Part shown: positions 16,018 through 24,055 of the stretch, one piece after another
Numbering within the stretch: the first letter of the stretch is position 1
Layout of the letters: every line of letters begins with the position of its first letter
DNA from: Embleya hyalina
GTDB lineage: Bacteria > Actinomycetota > Actinomycetes > Streptomycetales > Streptomycetaceae
Reading direction: 5' to 3'
Assembly (NCBI RefSeq): GCF_003967355.1
Contig: NZ_BIFH01000065.1
Coordinates: 1 to 36,886, forward strand
DNA: 36,886 nt
Notes under the pieces: model-generated
The model's input: only the letters and a program-made list of their open reading frames with translations
What the model was told of the DNA's origin: nothing
Database searches by the model: none
Position numbers and translations under genes: made by a program

Positions 16018-16599
16018 TCAGCCGTCGTGGTGCGGGGGTCGGGGGGTCAGGTCGTGGAAATCCTCCTCCCAGCGGTTTCGGGTGTAGCGGCGACCGACGG
16101 GGGTTTCCCACCACAGCAGGTCCTTGGCCAGGCGGACATGGTCCAAGGCGATCCGGCGGCGGCCCAGTTCGGCCATCAACGGGTGCAGGCCGGTGGCCAG
16201 TTCGTCCAGGGTCTCGGCCTCGACCGCGTCGTCGAAGCGGGTGCGTTCGCGGCGTTGCACCAGGGTGTGGTCGGGCGCGATCAGTCGGGCCAGGTCCCGG
16301 CAGGCCGCGCCGATCGAGGTGCCGTCCGGGCGGTGCAGACCGCCGGCGAGGGAGCCCTGGTGCACCGCGTACAGGGCGATCGCGTGTCGCACGGCCCGGG
16401 TGGCCAGGCGGCGTTCGAGGGTGACGGGCAGATGGACGGTGATCGCCTCCACGGCGGGCACGGGCGGGTCGGACGCCGCGGCCGGCAGGAATCGGGCGGC
16501 CAACCGGCGATCACCGTGGACCCGCGCCAGGAACGTATGCAACGCGTGCTCCCACGGCGCCCAATACGCGGAGACGCGCGGTATCGGCGGCGCGGTCAT
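16018..16599 (-). CDS. Isolated Cse2/CasB-like protein (type I-E Cascade small subunit)
   Basis: A 193-residue, all-alpha, Arg-rich protein. It matches the layout of Cse2/CasB: HAIALYAVHQ in the first bundle, an LHRPDGTSIGAACRDLAR segment, RRERTRFDDAVEAETLDELATGLHPLM, and a C-terminal LDHVRLAKDLLWWETP...RNRWEEDFH. The last part lines up with Thermus Cse2 (IDFARLLDDLLRW...ARWAREYY). Cse2 forms the dimeric belly of Cascade and binds the crRNA and displaced DNA strand. No cas1, cas2, cas3, cse1, cas5, cas6 or cas7 and no repeat array is in the window, so it is an orphan here. ATG 16599 lacks a clear ribosome site; a longer open frame reaches 16686. It is followed by the macro-domain gene. Confidence 0.8.
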   Translation of the reverse strand: MTAPPIPRVSAYWAPWEHALHTFLARVHGDRRLAARFLPAAASDPPVPAVEAITVHLPVTLERRLATRAVRHAIALYAVHQGSLAGGLHRPDGTSIGAACRDLARLIAPDHTLVQRRERTRFDDAVEAETLDELATGLHPLMAELGRRRIALDHVRLAKDLLWWETPVGRRYTRNRWEEDFHDLTPRPPHHDG

Positions 16600-16983
16600 C
16601 GTGGTCGATTCGTCGTGAGGCGCATGATCGATTCCTCGGGGTCGACGCCCGGACGGGCGCCGGGGTGGGCGGGTGCGGTCATCCATCGGAACGGACCGGG
16701 ACGCGCCCGTCCGGGCGGTCCCGCTCCATCACCGTTATGACGAACCGGAGCGCCGTTTTGTGACGGACGGGCGTACCCGAAACCACCGCGCGCCCCGGGC
16801 CCGCCCGCCTCCGGGGCCGGCATCACCCCCGAAGTCCCGGCGCCGCCGCGCCGGACGCCCGCCCGGTGTGCTTCGCACGGCGTTCGTGAGGTGTTCAGCG
16901 TGGCGCCGTCGGTGTGCCCCATGCTTCGATCCGAGGGCGAGTGCGCCGCTCGCCGCCGATCCCCGAGCAAAGGACTGGCCATC
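16600..16983. other. Intergenic region between the Cse2-like and lamin-tail genes
   Basis: 384 bp between divergent genes, so it should hold both promoters. I find no -35/-10 pair, operator or RNA that I can support, and no CRISPR-like repeat. Confidence 0.4.
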
Positions 16984-18429
16984 GTGCGAAAGCGTTTGCC
17001 TGGAAGAGTGCAACTCGTCGTAGCCGCCCTGTCGTTCGTCGCCCTGGGACTCTCGGGCGCGCCGGCGTCCGCGCAGCCGCGGACACCCGCGCAGACACAG
17101 CCGCAGACACAGCCGCAGACCGCCGGACAGGCCGTCGTTCGGATCAACGAGGTCGAGTCGAACGGCGGCACCCCGGGCGACTGGGTCGAGTTGGTCAACA
17201 CCGGTTCGGCCGCGGCGGACCTGTCCGGGTGGGTCGTCAAGGACAACGACGACTCGCACACCTACCCGATCGCCGCCGGTACCTCGCTGCCCGCCGGCGG
17301 CTACCTGGCGCTCGACGTCGAGACGTCCTTCGGTCTCGGCAGCTCCGACTCCGCCCGGCTGTTCGGGCCCGGCGGCACCACCCTCGTCGACTCGTACAAG
17401 TGGACCACGCACGCCACCACGACGTACGGCCGCTGCGCCGACGGCACCGGATCGTTCGCCACCACCGCCGCGCCGACCAAGGGCGCGCCGAACTCGTGCG
17501 CCGCCTCGTGGGCCGCGTGGCCCGGCGCCGGCACCGTCACCGTCGCCGACGGCTCGAACGTGTTCGGCACCAACCTCAGCGGCCTCTCCTTCCAGGACGC
17601 CGGCGTGTTGTGGGCGGTGAAGAACGGTCCGGGCACGCTGTACCGCCTCGTGCCGGACACCGGCGGCAAGTGGCGGCCGGATCCGGCCGGCGGCTGGGCC
17701 TCGGGCAAGGCGCTGAACTACCGCGACGGCACCGGCGATCTCGACGCGGAGGGGGTGACCTTCACCCCCGACGGACTGTTCGTCGCCACCGAGCGCGACA
17801 ACGACGACAGCGACGTCAGCCTGCCGAAGATCGCCCGCTTCGACACCTCCTCGACGGCCGGCGCACTGAACGCGACCGCCGAGTGGAACCTGACCGCCGA
17901 CCTGCCCGCGGTGGACGCCAACAGCGGCCTGGAGGGCATCACCTGGATCCCCGACACCTTCCTCACCGGACACGGCTTCCGGGACGAACACACCGGCGCG
18001 GCCTACGACCCGGCCGCCTACCCCGACCACGGCAGCGGGTTGTTCTTCGTCGGCCTGGAGGCCAACGGCACGGTGTACGCCTACGCGCTCGACCGGACCG
18101 GCGGCGGATATCACCGGGTCGCCACCTTCGCGAGCGGCTTCCCGGCGGTGATGGAGCTGCAGTTCGAGCCGGCGACCGGTCGGCTGTGGGCGGTCTGCGA
18201 CAACACCTGCCAGGGCCGGAGCACCACCCTCGGCATCGACGCCCAGGGCCGGTTCGCGATCACCGCCCGGTACAACCGACCCTCGGGGTTGTCCGACTAC
18301 AACAACGAGGGCTTCGCCATCGCCCCGCAGACGGCCTGCGTGTCCGGCCGCAAGCCGGTCGTCTGGTCCGACGACGACAACGACGGCGGCCACGCGCTGC
18401 GGGCGGGCACGCTGAACTGCACGCCGTAG
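16984..18429 (+). CDS. Secreted lamin-tail-domain protein with beta-propeller-like region
   Basis: A 481-residue exported protein. A basic start and hydrophobic segment end in APASA-Q, a signal peptidase I site near residue 30. A Gln/Thr/Pro linker follows, then a lamin-tail domain (about 50-155; VRINEVESNGGTPGDWVELVNTG, with GWVVKDNDDSHTYPI). The C-terminal 300 residues have repeated strands such as DAEGVTFTPDGLFVATERDN and GLEGITWIPD, resembling a propeller of the phytase or SdiA-regulated type, with many Asp that might bind Ca2+. In bacteria such domains occur on secreted hydrolases or surface proteins; the substrate is unknown. GTG follows AAAGGAC at 8-9 nt. It ends at a strong bidirectional terminator. 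Confidence 0.85.
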   Translation: MRKRLPGRVQLVVAALSFVALGLSGAPASAQPRTPAQTQPQTQPQTAGQAVVRINEVESNGGTPGDWVELVNTGSAAADLSGWVVKDNDDSHTYPIAAGTSLPAGGYLALDVETSFGLGSSDSARLFGPGGTTLVDSYKWTTHATTTYGRCADGTGSFATTAAPTKGAPNSCAASWAAWPGAGTVTVADGSNVFGTNLSGLSFQDAGVLWAVKNGPGTLYRLVPDTGGKWRPDPAGGWASGKALNYRDGTGDLDAEGVTFTPDGLFVATERDNDDSDVSLPKIARFDTSSTAGALNATAEWNLTADLPAVDANSGLEGITWIPDTFLTGHGFRDEHTGAAYDPAAYPDHGSGLFFVGLEANGTVYAYALDRTGGGYHRVATFASGFPAVMELQFEPATGRLWAVCDNTCQGRSTTLGIDAQGRFAITARYNRPSGLSDYNNEGFAIAPQTACVSGRKPVVWSDDDNDGGHALRAGTLNCTP

Positions 18430-18443
18430 CCGACACGGGATGC

Positions 18444-18501
18444 GGCGCGGGGCGGGTGGCCTCTCGGTACCTCTTCGTACCGAGACCACCCGCCCCGCGC
18501 C
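18444..18501. terminator. Long bidirectional terminator hairpin
   Basis: A stem of about 25 bp with one 2-nt bulge, GTAC-ctcttc-GTAC at the loop end and GGCGCGGGGCGGG / CCCGCCCCGCGCC at the base. It stands in the 82-nt gap between the lamin-tail gene and the convergent lnt gene and should serve both. Confidence 0.85.
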
Positions 18502-18511
18502 GTCGGCGGGT

Positions 18512-20191
18512 TCAGCGCTCCCCGGACGCACCCTCCGGGGCGACGGCGGAGGGGACCGACGCGGTGTCGGCGGCGGGCGCGGTCGCCGAGTCCGCGCCGG
18601 CGTCCGTCGGCGGCGCGTCGTCACCGGCGGTCGCCGCCGCGGGGGACCCGTCGCGCCGGTCGCGCCGGGTGCGGCGGATGCCCTCGGCCATCGCCGCCAC
18701 GGCGATCAACACCAGCCCGCCCTCGGGGAGTTCGCCCAGCCGGGTGGCCAGGGTGGTCTCGCTGCGCAGCGGCACGGTCGCGTTGAGCACCGTGCGCGTC
18801 CACGGGTCGCTGGACTTCACGATCGTGCCGTCGGGGGCGATGACCGCGCTGATCCCGGTGGTGGAGGCGACCAGTACGGACCGGCCGTGTTCGACGGCGC
18901 GCAGCCGGGACATGGCCAACTGCTGCTTCGGCTCGGCGAGGCTGCCGTTGCGCATGTAGGTGGCGTTGTTGGTGGGTACGGCGAGGAGGTTGGCGCCGGT
19001 GCGGACCGCGCCGCGGACCTGGCCGTCGTAGGCGACCTCGTAGCAGATCGAGGAGGCCAGGTGGATCGGGCCGACGTCCAGCCGCACCGGTCCCGAGCCG
19101 GCGACGAAGTCGCGCGGGATCAGCTGGAGGTCGCCCAGCCCGCCGATCAGGTCGCGCAGCGGGATGTACTCGCCGAACGGCACGAGCTGCTGCTTCGCGT
19201 AGTAGCGACCCGGGCCGGTGTCGGGGAACCACAACAGGCTGGTGTTGCGGATCCGGTCGTGGGAGGCGTCGAGGATGGCGCCCACCACGATCGGCGCGCC
19301 GACCTCGCGGGCGGCGAGCGAGATGCCCTCGCGCAGGCCGACGTCGGTGCGCGGGTCGCGGTCGGTGGCGTTCTCGGGCCACAGGACCAGGTCGGGTTGC
19401 GGGGCCTTGCCGAGCTTGATGTCGCGGGCCAGCTCGCGGGTGGCGGCGATGTGGTTCTCCGCGACCTGCTGGACCCGGGCCTGCTCCTCCATGTTGCGGG
19501 CGCGCGGCACGTTGCCCTGGACGACGGCCACCTTCGCGGTGCGGTCGCCGTGCGTACTCGGCAGCAGGAACACCCCGCTCGACGCGAGCGCGCCGGCCAC
19601 CACGAGGCCCGCGCCGAAGCGGACACGGTGCGCGCGGGGCGCGGTGAGCAGCGCGGCCAGGAAGGCGGCGGTCAGCGCGACGACGGCACTCACACCGGGG
19701 GCGCCGGCCACGGAGGCCCAGCCCAGGGTCGGCGCGTCGGCCTGGCTGAAGCCGAGCCGCCCCCACGGAAAGCCGCCGAGCGGGACCCGCGAGCGCACCG
19801 CCTCCGTGGTCACCCACCAGCAGGCCGCCCACAGCGGCCACCCGGGCAGCCGGGCGAAGGTCGGCACGACGCAGCACAGCAGCCCGAGCAACAACGCCTG
19901 GGCCACACTCAGCGCCAGCCACGGCAGTACGCCCAGGTTGGTCAGCCACCACAGCAGCGGGACGAAGAAGGTCAGTCCGAACAGCGTGCCGAGCCGGAAC
20001 GCCACCTTGGCCCGCCGATGCCGAATGGCGGCCAACAACAGCGCCGGCCCGACGGCCGCGGCGGGCCACAACCCGACCGGCGGAAACGCGAGCGCGAGCA
20101 ACAGTCCACCGGAGGCCGCCATGATCGCCCCGGCCCAGGTTCGCAACCGCCGCTGCACCCGCCCCCGAACCTGCACGACAACCGCCGTCAT
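18512..20191 (-). CDS. lnt: Apolipoprotein N-acyltransferase
   Basis: A 559-residue membrane enzyme that adds the third acyl chain to the N-terminal Cys of lipoproteins. About six to seven membrane spans (20-210) are followed by a CN-hydrolase domain outside the membrane (about 218-480). Catalytic residues are visible: Glu in VLWPENATD (about 273), Lys in RYYAKQQLVPFGEY (about 333) and Cys in ASSICYEVAYD (about 383). A last span and a 50-residue Ala/Asp/Pro-rich tail follow. ATG 20191 has GGGTGGG just upstream; a longer frame from 20245 is possible. Actinomycetes often have more than one lnt. The product would act on lipoproteins such as those at 301-1020 and 10660-11739. Confidence 0.93.
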   Translation of the reverse strand: MTAVVVQVRGRVQRRLRTWAGAIMAASGGLLLALAFPPVGLWPAAAVGPALLLAAIRHRRAKVAFRLGTLFGLTFFVPLLWWLTNLGVLPWLALSVAQALLLGLLCCVVPTFARLPGWPLWAACWWVTTEAVRSRVPLGGFPWGRLGFSQADAPTLGWASVAGAPGVSAVVALTAAFLAALLTAPRAHRVRFGAGLVVAGALASSGVFLLPSTHGDRTAKVAVVQGNVPRARNMEEQARVQQVAENHIAATRELARDIKLGKAPQPDLVLWPENATDRDPRTDVGLREGISLAAREVGAPIVVGAILDASHDRIRNTSLLWFPDTGPGRYYAKQQLVPFGEYIPLRDLIGGLGDLQLIPRDFVAGSGPVRLDVGPIHLASSICYEVAYDGQVRGAVRTGANLLAVPTNNATYMRNGSLAEPKQQLAMSRLRAVEHGRSVLVASTTGISAVIAPDGTIVKSSDPWTRTVLNATVPLRSETTLATRLGELPEGGLVLIAVAAMAEGIRRTRRDRRDGSPAAATAGDDAPPTDAGADSATAPAADTASVPSAVAPEGASGER

Positions 20192-20497
20192 GCCGCCCAC
20201 CCGCCCCGCGGCTCCGGGCGACCGACGGCGGCGAACAACGAGCATCCGTCGTCGAAAACCCTGTCGAACACGGGCAGTGGAACCTTCCCGACCGGAACCG
20301 ACATCGGCGTCTCCTCGGCTGAACTCGGGGCGGCGCGTAGGGCGATCCGCGGAACGAACTGAACAAACGGGCAGGCGAGCCGACCAACGACAACACCCAC
20401 GCCGAGCCGGACCCGAACCCGTCCGGAGGAGGCGCCGGCCCGGAACGACCCCGGGGCCCGGCGGGGAACGTCCCGGCGGGCGCTGCCGGCATGCGTC
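20192..20497. other. Gap between lnt and the CmtR-like gene
   Basis: 306 bp between two minus-strand genes, presumably with the lnt promoter. Open frames here have no ribosome site or recognisable domain, and I see no clear promoter, operator or hairpin. Confidence 0.35.
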
Positions 20498-20893
20498 TCA
20501 GCCACGGAGCACCCCCTCGGGTATCGCCGCGTCGTCGGCATCGTCGATCGCACGATCCCGGTTCGCCTCTCCCCCGTCGTGATCCGCCGGAGGCAGGAGG
20601 GCCGCGAGGCCGGCGAGCGCGTGGGCCAGTTTGGGGTCGACCGGCTCGTACCGCACTCGGCGGCCCACCGCGACCGCGCGCACCAGCCCGCAGTCCCGCA
20701 GGCGCGAGAGGTGGTTGGACACGTTCCCCCGGGTCAGCCCCAGCCGCTCGGCCAGTTCCGACGGGTACGCGGGCGCCGCCAACAGCGCCAGCAACAACCG
20801 GCGCCGGCTCTCGTCCGCGAGCGCGGTCCCCACCCGGGCCAGCGCGGCGGCGTCCACCACGACGGCCGGCCCGTCCTCTTCGTACGTATGCAC
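20498..20893 (-). CDS. CmtR-like ArsR/SmtB regulator lacking the usual Cys set
   Basis: A 131-residue winged-helix regulator. The recognition region YPSELAERLGLTRGNVSNHL with SRLRDCGLV closely follows mycobacterial CmtR (NVSNHLSCLRGCGLV), a Cd/Pb sensor using Cys57, Cys61 and Cys102. Here the Cys61 equivalent is present (C68), the Cys57 equivalent is Arg (R64), and no Cys follows in the Asp/Ala-rich tail. It probably does not sense Cd/Pb as CmtR does. The start is GTG with no ribosome site, possibly leaderless. No metal exporter is adjacent; the divergent gene encodes an amidohydrolase and lnt lies downstream on the same strand. Operator-like repeats lie just upstream. Confidence 0.85.
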   Translation of the reverse strand: MHTYEEDGPAVVVDAAALARVGTALADESRRRLLLALLAAPAYPSELAERLGLTRGNVSNHLSRLRDCGLVRAVAVGRRVRYEPVDPKLAHALAGLAALLPPADHDGGEANRDRAIDDADDAAIPEGVLRG

Positions 20894-20912
20894 GCGTAGA
20901 CGTTACAGCACG

Positions 20913-20947
20913 CACTGAATCAAGCAACCACTGAATCGAACATTCAA
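20913..20947. promoter_or_regulatory. Operator-like repeats upstream of the CmtR-like gene
   Basis: CACTGAATC occurs twice (20913-20921 and 20929-20937), 16 bp apart, and the second copy forms TGAAT-CGAAC-ATTCA (20932-20946). TGAA/TTCA half-sites suit ArsR/SmtB proteins. The site sits between the regulator and the divergent amidohydrolase gene. Confidence 0.5.
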
Positions 20948-21083
20948 CCGCCGGACCCAACCGGGCAGGCCCGAGGCCGACCGGCTCCGGGCCGGCCCGC
21001 CTTGTGCTCGGCCACGAAGCCGTGCGGGAGATTTCGGCGTCGCGGACAACGCCCCACACCCGGCGGCTTCCTAGCGTGTGGCC

Positions 21084-22577
21084 ATGACGCGAACCGCCGG
21101 GCCACCGTCCCAGACCCACGACCTCGTGCTGCGCGGTGGTCGGGTACTCGACCCCGAGACCGGGCACGACGCACTCGCCGACGTGGGGGTGACCGGCGGC
21201 ACCATCACCGCGGTGTCCGCGCGCCCGCTGGTCGGCCGGCGCACGCTCGACGTGCGCGGCCTCGTGGTCGCGCCCGGCTTCATCGACATGCACAGCCACT
21301 CGCACGACGTGGCCGGCCATCGACTCCAGGCCATGGACGGCGTCACCACCGCGCTCGAACTCGAGGCCGGCCTCTCGCCCGTCGACGAGGGCTACCGCCA
21401 GGCCGCCGCCGAGGGCCGACCGCTCAACTACGGCTTCTCCGCGTCGTGGTGCCAGGCCCGGATGGCGGCCGTCGGCGGCCTCCCGCACGGCGGCGGCATG
21501 CACGCCGCCCTCGGCCTGCTCGGCAATCCCGCCTGGCAGCGCGAGGCCACCGGGACCCAGGTCGACGAGATGCTCGAACTCCTCCGCCTCGACCTGGCCG
21601 CCGGCGCCCTCGGGATCGGCGTCGTGGTCGGCTACGCGCCGCGGGTCAAGCCGGAGGAGTACCTGGCGGTCTCCCGCCTGGCCGCCGAATCGGGCCGCCC
21701 CACCTACACGCACGCCCGAGATCTGGTCGAGCAGTTCCCGGACGTCCCGATCGACGGCGCGCACGAGATCGCCCGCGCCGCGGCGGAGACCGGCGTACAC
21801 GCGCACTACTGCCACATCACCTCGACCTCGCGGCTGCACAGCGACAAGGTCATGCGGCTGATGGACGACACCCGCGCCGAGGGCGGCCGGATCTCCACCG
21901 AGGCCTACCCGTACGGCGCGGGCATGACCGCCATCGGCGCCGCCTTCCTCGCGCCCGAATTGCTGGCGGCCACCGGGCTCACCCCCGACGGCATCGTCCA
22001 CGCCGCCACCGGCGAGCGCATGGCGAACGCGGAACGGCTGCGCGAGGTGCGGGCCGAGGACCCGGCGGGCCTGGCCATCGCGCACTTCCTCAACGAGGCC
22101 GACCCGTTCGAACAGAGCCTCATCGACCGGGCCCTGCTCCACCCGTCGACCGTGGTCGGCTCCGACGCGATGCCGCTGACCTGGACGAACGGCCGGCCCG
22201 ACCCGCTGGCCTGGCCGTTGCCCCCGACGGCGGTCACCCACCCGCGCACCTCGGGCACGTTCGCCAAGGTGTTGCGGCGCTACGTCCGCGAACTCGGCGC
22301 GCTCACCCTCCTGGAAGCGGTCTCCCGAAGCAGCTTCGGGCCCGCGCGGATCCTCCAGGACAGCGTGCCCGCGATGCGCCGCAAGGGCCGCGTGCAACCC
22401 GGCTGCGACGCGGACCTGATCGTCTTCGACGCGGACACGGTCACCGACCGGGCGACGTACGAGCACAGCACGCGGCCTTCGCTGGGCTTCGCGCACGTGC
22501 TGGTCGGCGGCGTGCCGGTGGTCCAGGACGGCACTTTGTGCCTCGACGCCTTGCCGGGGCGGCCGGTACGGGCTTGA
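21084..22577 (+). CDS. Amidohydrolase, N-acyl-D-amino-acid deacylase family
   Basis: A 497-residue cytoplasmic metal-dependent amidohydrolase. It has the small N-terminal beta domain (LVLRGGRVLDPETG), the metal-binding HxH in PGFIDMHSHSHD (about H70, H72), a barrel with YTHARD and HAHYCHITS supplying further His, GSDAMPLT with a likely catalytic Asp, and the C-terminal KGRVQPGCDADLIVFD strand. The family cleaves N-acyl-D-amino acids or related D-aminoacyl compounds; exact substrate unknown. ATG 21084 begins 6 nt after an in-frame GTG (21078); no strong ribosome site is seen. It is divergent from the CmtR-like gene. A G-run-rich repeat begins right after the stop. Confidence 0.87.
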   Translation: MTRTAGPPSQTHDLVLRGGRVLDPETGHDALADVGVTGGTITAVSARPLVGRRTLDVRGLVVAPGFIDMHSHSHDVAGHRLQAMDGVTTALELEAGLSPVDEGYRQAAAEGRPLNYGFSASWCQARMAAVGGLPHGGGMHAALGLLGNPAWQREATGTQVDEMLELLRLDLAAGALGIGVVVGYAPRVKPEEYLAVSRLAAESGRPTYTHARDLVEQFPDVPIDGAHEIARAAAETGVHAHYCHITSTSRLHSDKVMRLMDDTRAEGGRISTEAYPYGAGMTAIGAAFLAPELLAATGLTPDGIVHAATGERMANAERLREVRAEDPAGLAIAHFLNEADPFEQSLIDRALLHPSTVVGSDAMPLTWTNGRPDPLAWPLPPTAVTHPRTSGTFAKVLRRYVRELGALTLLEAVSRSSFGPARILQDSVPAMRRKGRVQPGCDADLIVFDADTVTDRATYEHSTRPSLGFAHVLVGGVPVVQDGTLCLDALPGRPVRA

Positions 22578-22579
22578 GG

Positions 22580-22706
22580 TCGCGGGGGCGGGGCGCGGGG
22601 GCGCGGGGGCGCGGGGCCGGGTCGCGGGGCCGGGGCGCGGGGGCGCGGGGCCGGGTCGCGCGGTCGCAGGGCCGGGTCGCGCGGTCGCAGGGCCGGGGCG
22701 CGGGGT
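22580..22706 (+). repeat. G-run-rich tandem repeat after the amidohydrolase gene
   Basis: The first 40 nt hold five runs of four or five G separated by 1-3 nt, a strong quadruplex pattern on the coding strand. A 21-bp unit beginning GGGCCGGGTCGCGC is then repeated exactly twice (22648-22668 and 22669-22689) with partial copies around it. It starts 2 nt past the stop codon. Confidence 0.8.
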
Positions 22707-22779
22707 GAACGCGAGGGGGAGCGGCGGTCGTGTGCGGGGGCTGTTTGTTGGGCGCTTCGCGCCGGCTCGCGAGGGACCA

Positions 22780-23014
22780 CTTTTCTGCTCCCCCGCTTCG
22801 CTCCGCCGCAGAAAAGCGGCCCCTCGCTCGGGGTCGGGTGCCCCTCCGCTTCGCTCCGGGTCACCCGACCCAAGTTCTGCGGCTCCGCCGCTCTCCGCGC
22901 TTCGCGCGTCGATCGCGTGGGCAGTCAGGGTCGGGGGCGCTGACGCGCCATCGCCGGCACGCGAGGCACCACCGCTTCGCTCCGCCGCTCTCCGCGCTTC
23001 GCGCGTCGATCGCG
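22780..23014. repeat. Noncoding hairpin and direct-repeat block
   Basis: Perfect inverted repeats CTTTTCTGC/GCAGAAAAG (22780-22788, 22808-22816) and GGGTCGGGTG/CACCCGACCC (22831-22840, 22862-22871) have loops containing CCGCTTCGCTCC. A 36-bp sequence is repeated exactly at 22882-22917 and 22979-23014; each copy contains small GCGCTTCGCGC hairpins. GCTGACGCGCC also occurs twice. No gene is convincing between 22578 and 23030. The block lies between convergent genes and could be terminator-like, an RNA, or a dispersed repeat. Confidence 0.7.
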
Positions 23015-23030
23015 CTGACGCGCCGTCGGG

Positions 23031-23684
23031 TCAGGTGGGGTTGGGGCCGGTGGGTTGGGGGGTGGCCGCTTCGAGTAGGCCCGAGGCCAGGGAATGGGCG
23101 TGGGTGTGGGCGGGGCATGCGTGTGGGCCCAGGCCGAAGGGGGCCTCGGTGAGGTCGATCTCGACCGTGGTCCCGTCCGGGGCCACCCGGCGGGTGCGCG
23201 GGACCGGGGGGTCGGTGCGTCCGGACGCCAGGTGCGCGACCAGGGCCTTGGTCGCGTCGCACGCCTGGACGAGCAGGCCGATGCGGTTGGCGGTGGCCTC
23301 GTCGGCCACGCCGCCGCACACCCGGACCAGGCGCACCACGGCCCGGTCCGCCTCGGCGGTGATCGCGGTATGCGGCTGGTAGGCCGTCGCCACCACCGCG
23401 ACGTCGGCGGCGATGCTCGCGGCGAGTTCGCCGGGCAGGCCGAGCGCCTCGGCCAACACCTCGACCGGCCCGCGGCCGTCCCGCGCGGCAGACTCCCGGA
23501 GGCGTCGCGGATCGATCCGGTCCAGGTCGGCGACCACCAGGGCACGCCGCCGCCGGTGCACGGCACCGTCGCTGAACCGGGCGACGCCGGCCCGCAGCCA
23601 CGCGACACCCGCGGGTGGCGCGGCGGGGACGACCGGCATGGTGTGGGCGGGATCGGTCAACAGGGCGTGGTTTCGCGACGTCAT
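23031..23684 (-). CDS. Half-size cytochrome P450-like protein
   Basis: A 217-residue protein with parts of a P450 in the right order but about half the usual 400 residues. A C-helix-like ARFSDGAVHRRRRALV (about 35-50), an I-helix-like LLVQACDATKALV (about 138-149) and the haem loop APFGLGPHACPA (181-192) with the proximal Cys at 190 can be seen. The final Gly of FxxGxxxCxG is Ala. I do not find the ExxR of the K helix, nor the region between the C and I helices expected in a full enzyme. It may bind haem without being a monooxygenase, or be a reduced relative. ATG 23684 has no clear ribosome site. It is divergent from the kinase gene. Confidence 0.62.
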   Translation of the reverse strand: MTSRNHALLTDPAHTMPVVPAAPPAGVAWLRAGVARFSDGAVHRRRRALVVADLDRIDPRRLRESAARDGRGPVEVLAEALGLPGELAASIAADVAVVATAYQPHTAITAEADRAVVRLVRVCGGVADEATANRIGLLVQACDATKALVAHLASGRTDPPVPRTRRVAPDGTTVEIDLTEAPFGLGPHACPAHTHAHSLASGLLEAATPQPTGPNPT

Positions 23685-24055
23685 GCGGCCATCGTGACCC
23701 GGGGATGCTTCGGCGGGCACCGAAACGACGCCGGGGCGATGCCGGGACGACCCGGGAGGAGCCCGCCCCGGTGCCGGCGCGACCCCGTCCCGCCTCGTCC
23801 GGCTCCGATCGAGCGCTCGACCCCGATCCACCGCCGCCCGATGTCCGGCGTCCACCTCAGGGATGAGTCCCACCCCGGACCTCGGTCCCGGGCAGGCATC
23901 GGATCGGGACTCCGGTCCCGGGTCGAGATCGTCTGCCGAACGGCCCGACAAGGCCGCCGAAGGCGGTGAAATGGAACGGAAGCTCCATACTCGCGCCCTC
24001 GACCCCGCCCCCACCCACCGCTCACCATCCACTCGCCATCGAAGGAGACCCGAGC
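23685..24055. other. Divergent intergenic region before the histidine kinase gene
   Basis: 371 bp between the P450-like gene and the kinase gene, expected to carry both promoters. GGTCCCGGG occurs twice (near 23885 and 23915) as a short direct repeat. I see no other supportable element. Confidence 0.35.

Noticed and set aside
16735-18624. A minus-strand open frame of about 630 codons opposite the lamin-tail gene
   Set aside because: The plus strand has the signal peptide, ribosome site and domains; the opposite frame has low-complexity Arg/Gly/Val sequence and crosses the terminator hairpin.
18621-22496. A minus-strand open frame of about 1290 codons
   Set aside because: It runs antisense to the amidohydrolase gene and then out of frame through lnt and the CmtR-like gene. 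Composition is Arg/Gly/Ala-rich with no domain, as expected from frames left open by high G+C.
22648-22706. 21-bp repeats as a CRISPR array, given the Cse2-like gene
   Set aside because: The units abut without spacers and are G-run low-complexity sequence. They do not resemble type I-E repeats.
22705-23382. Plus-strand open frames through the hairpin block
   Set aside because: They translate repeated Ser/Ala/Leu/Arg strings from the repeats, lack a ribosome site, and run antisense into the P450-like gene.
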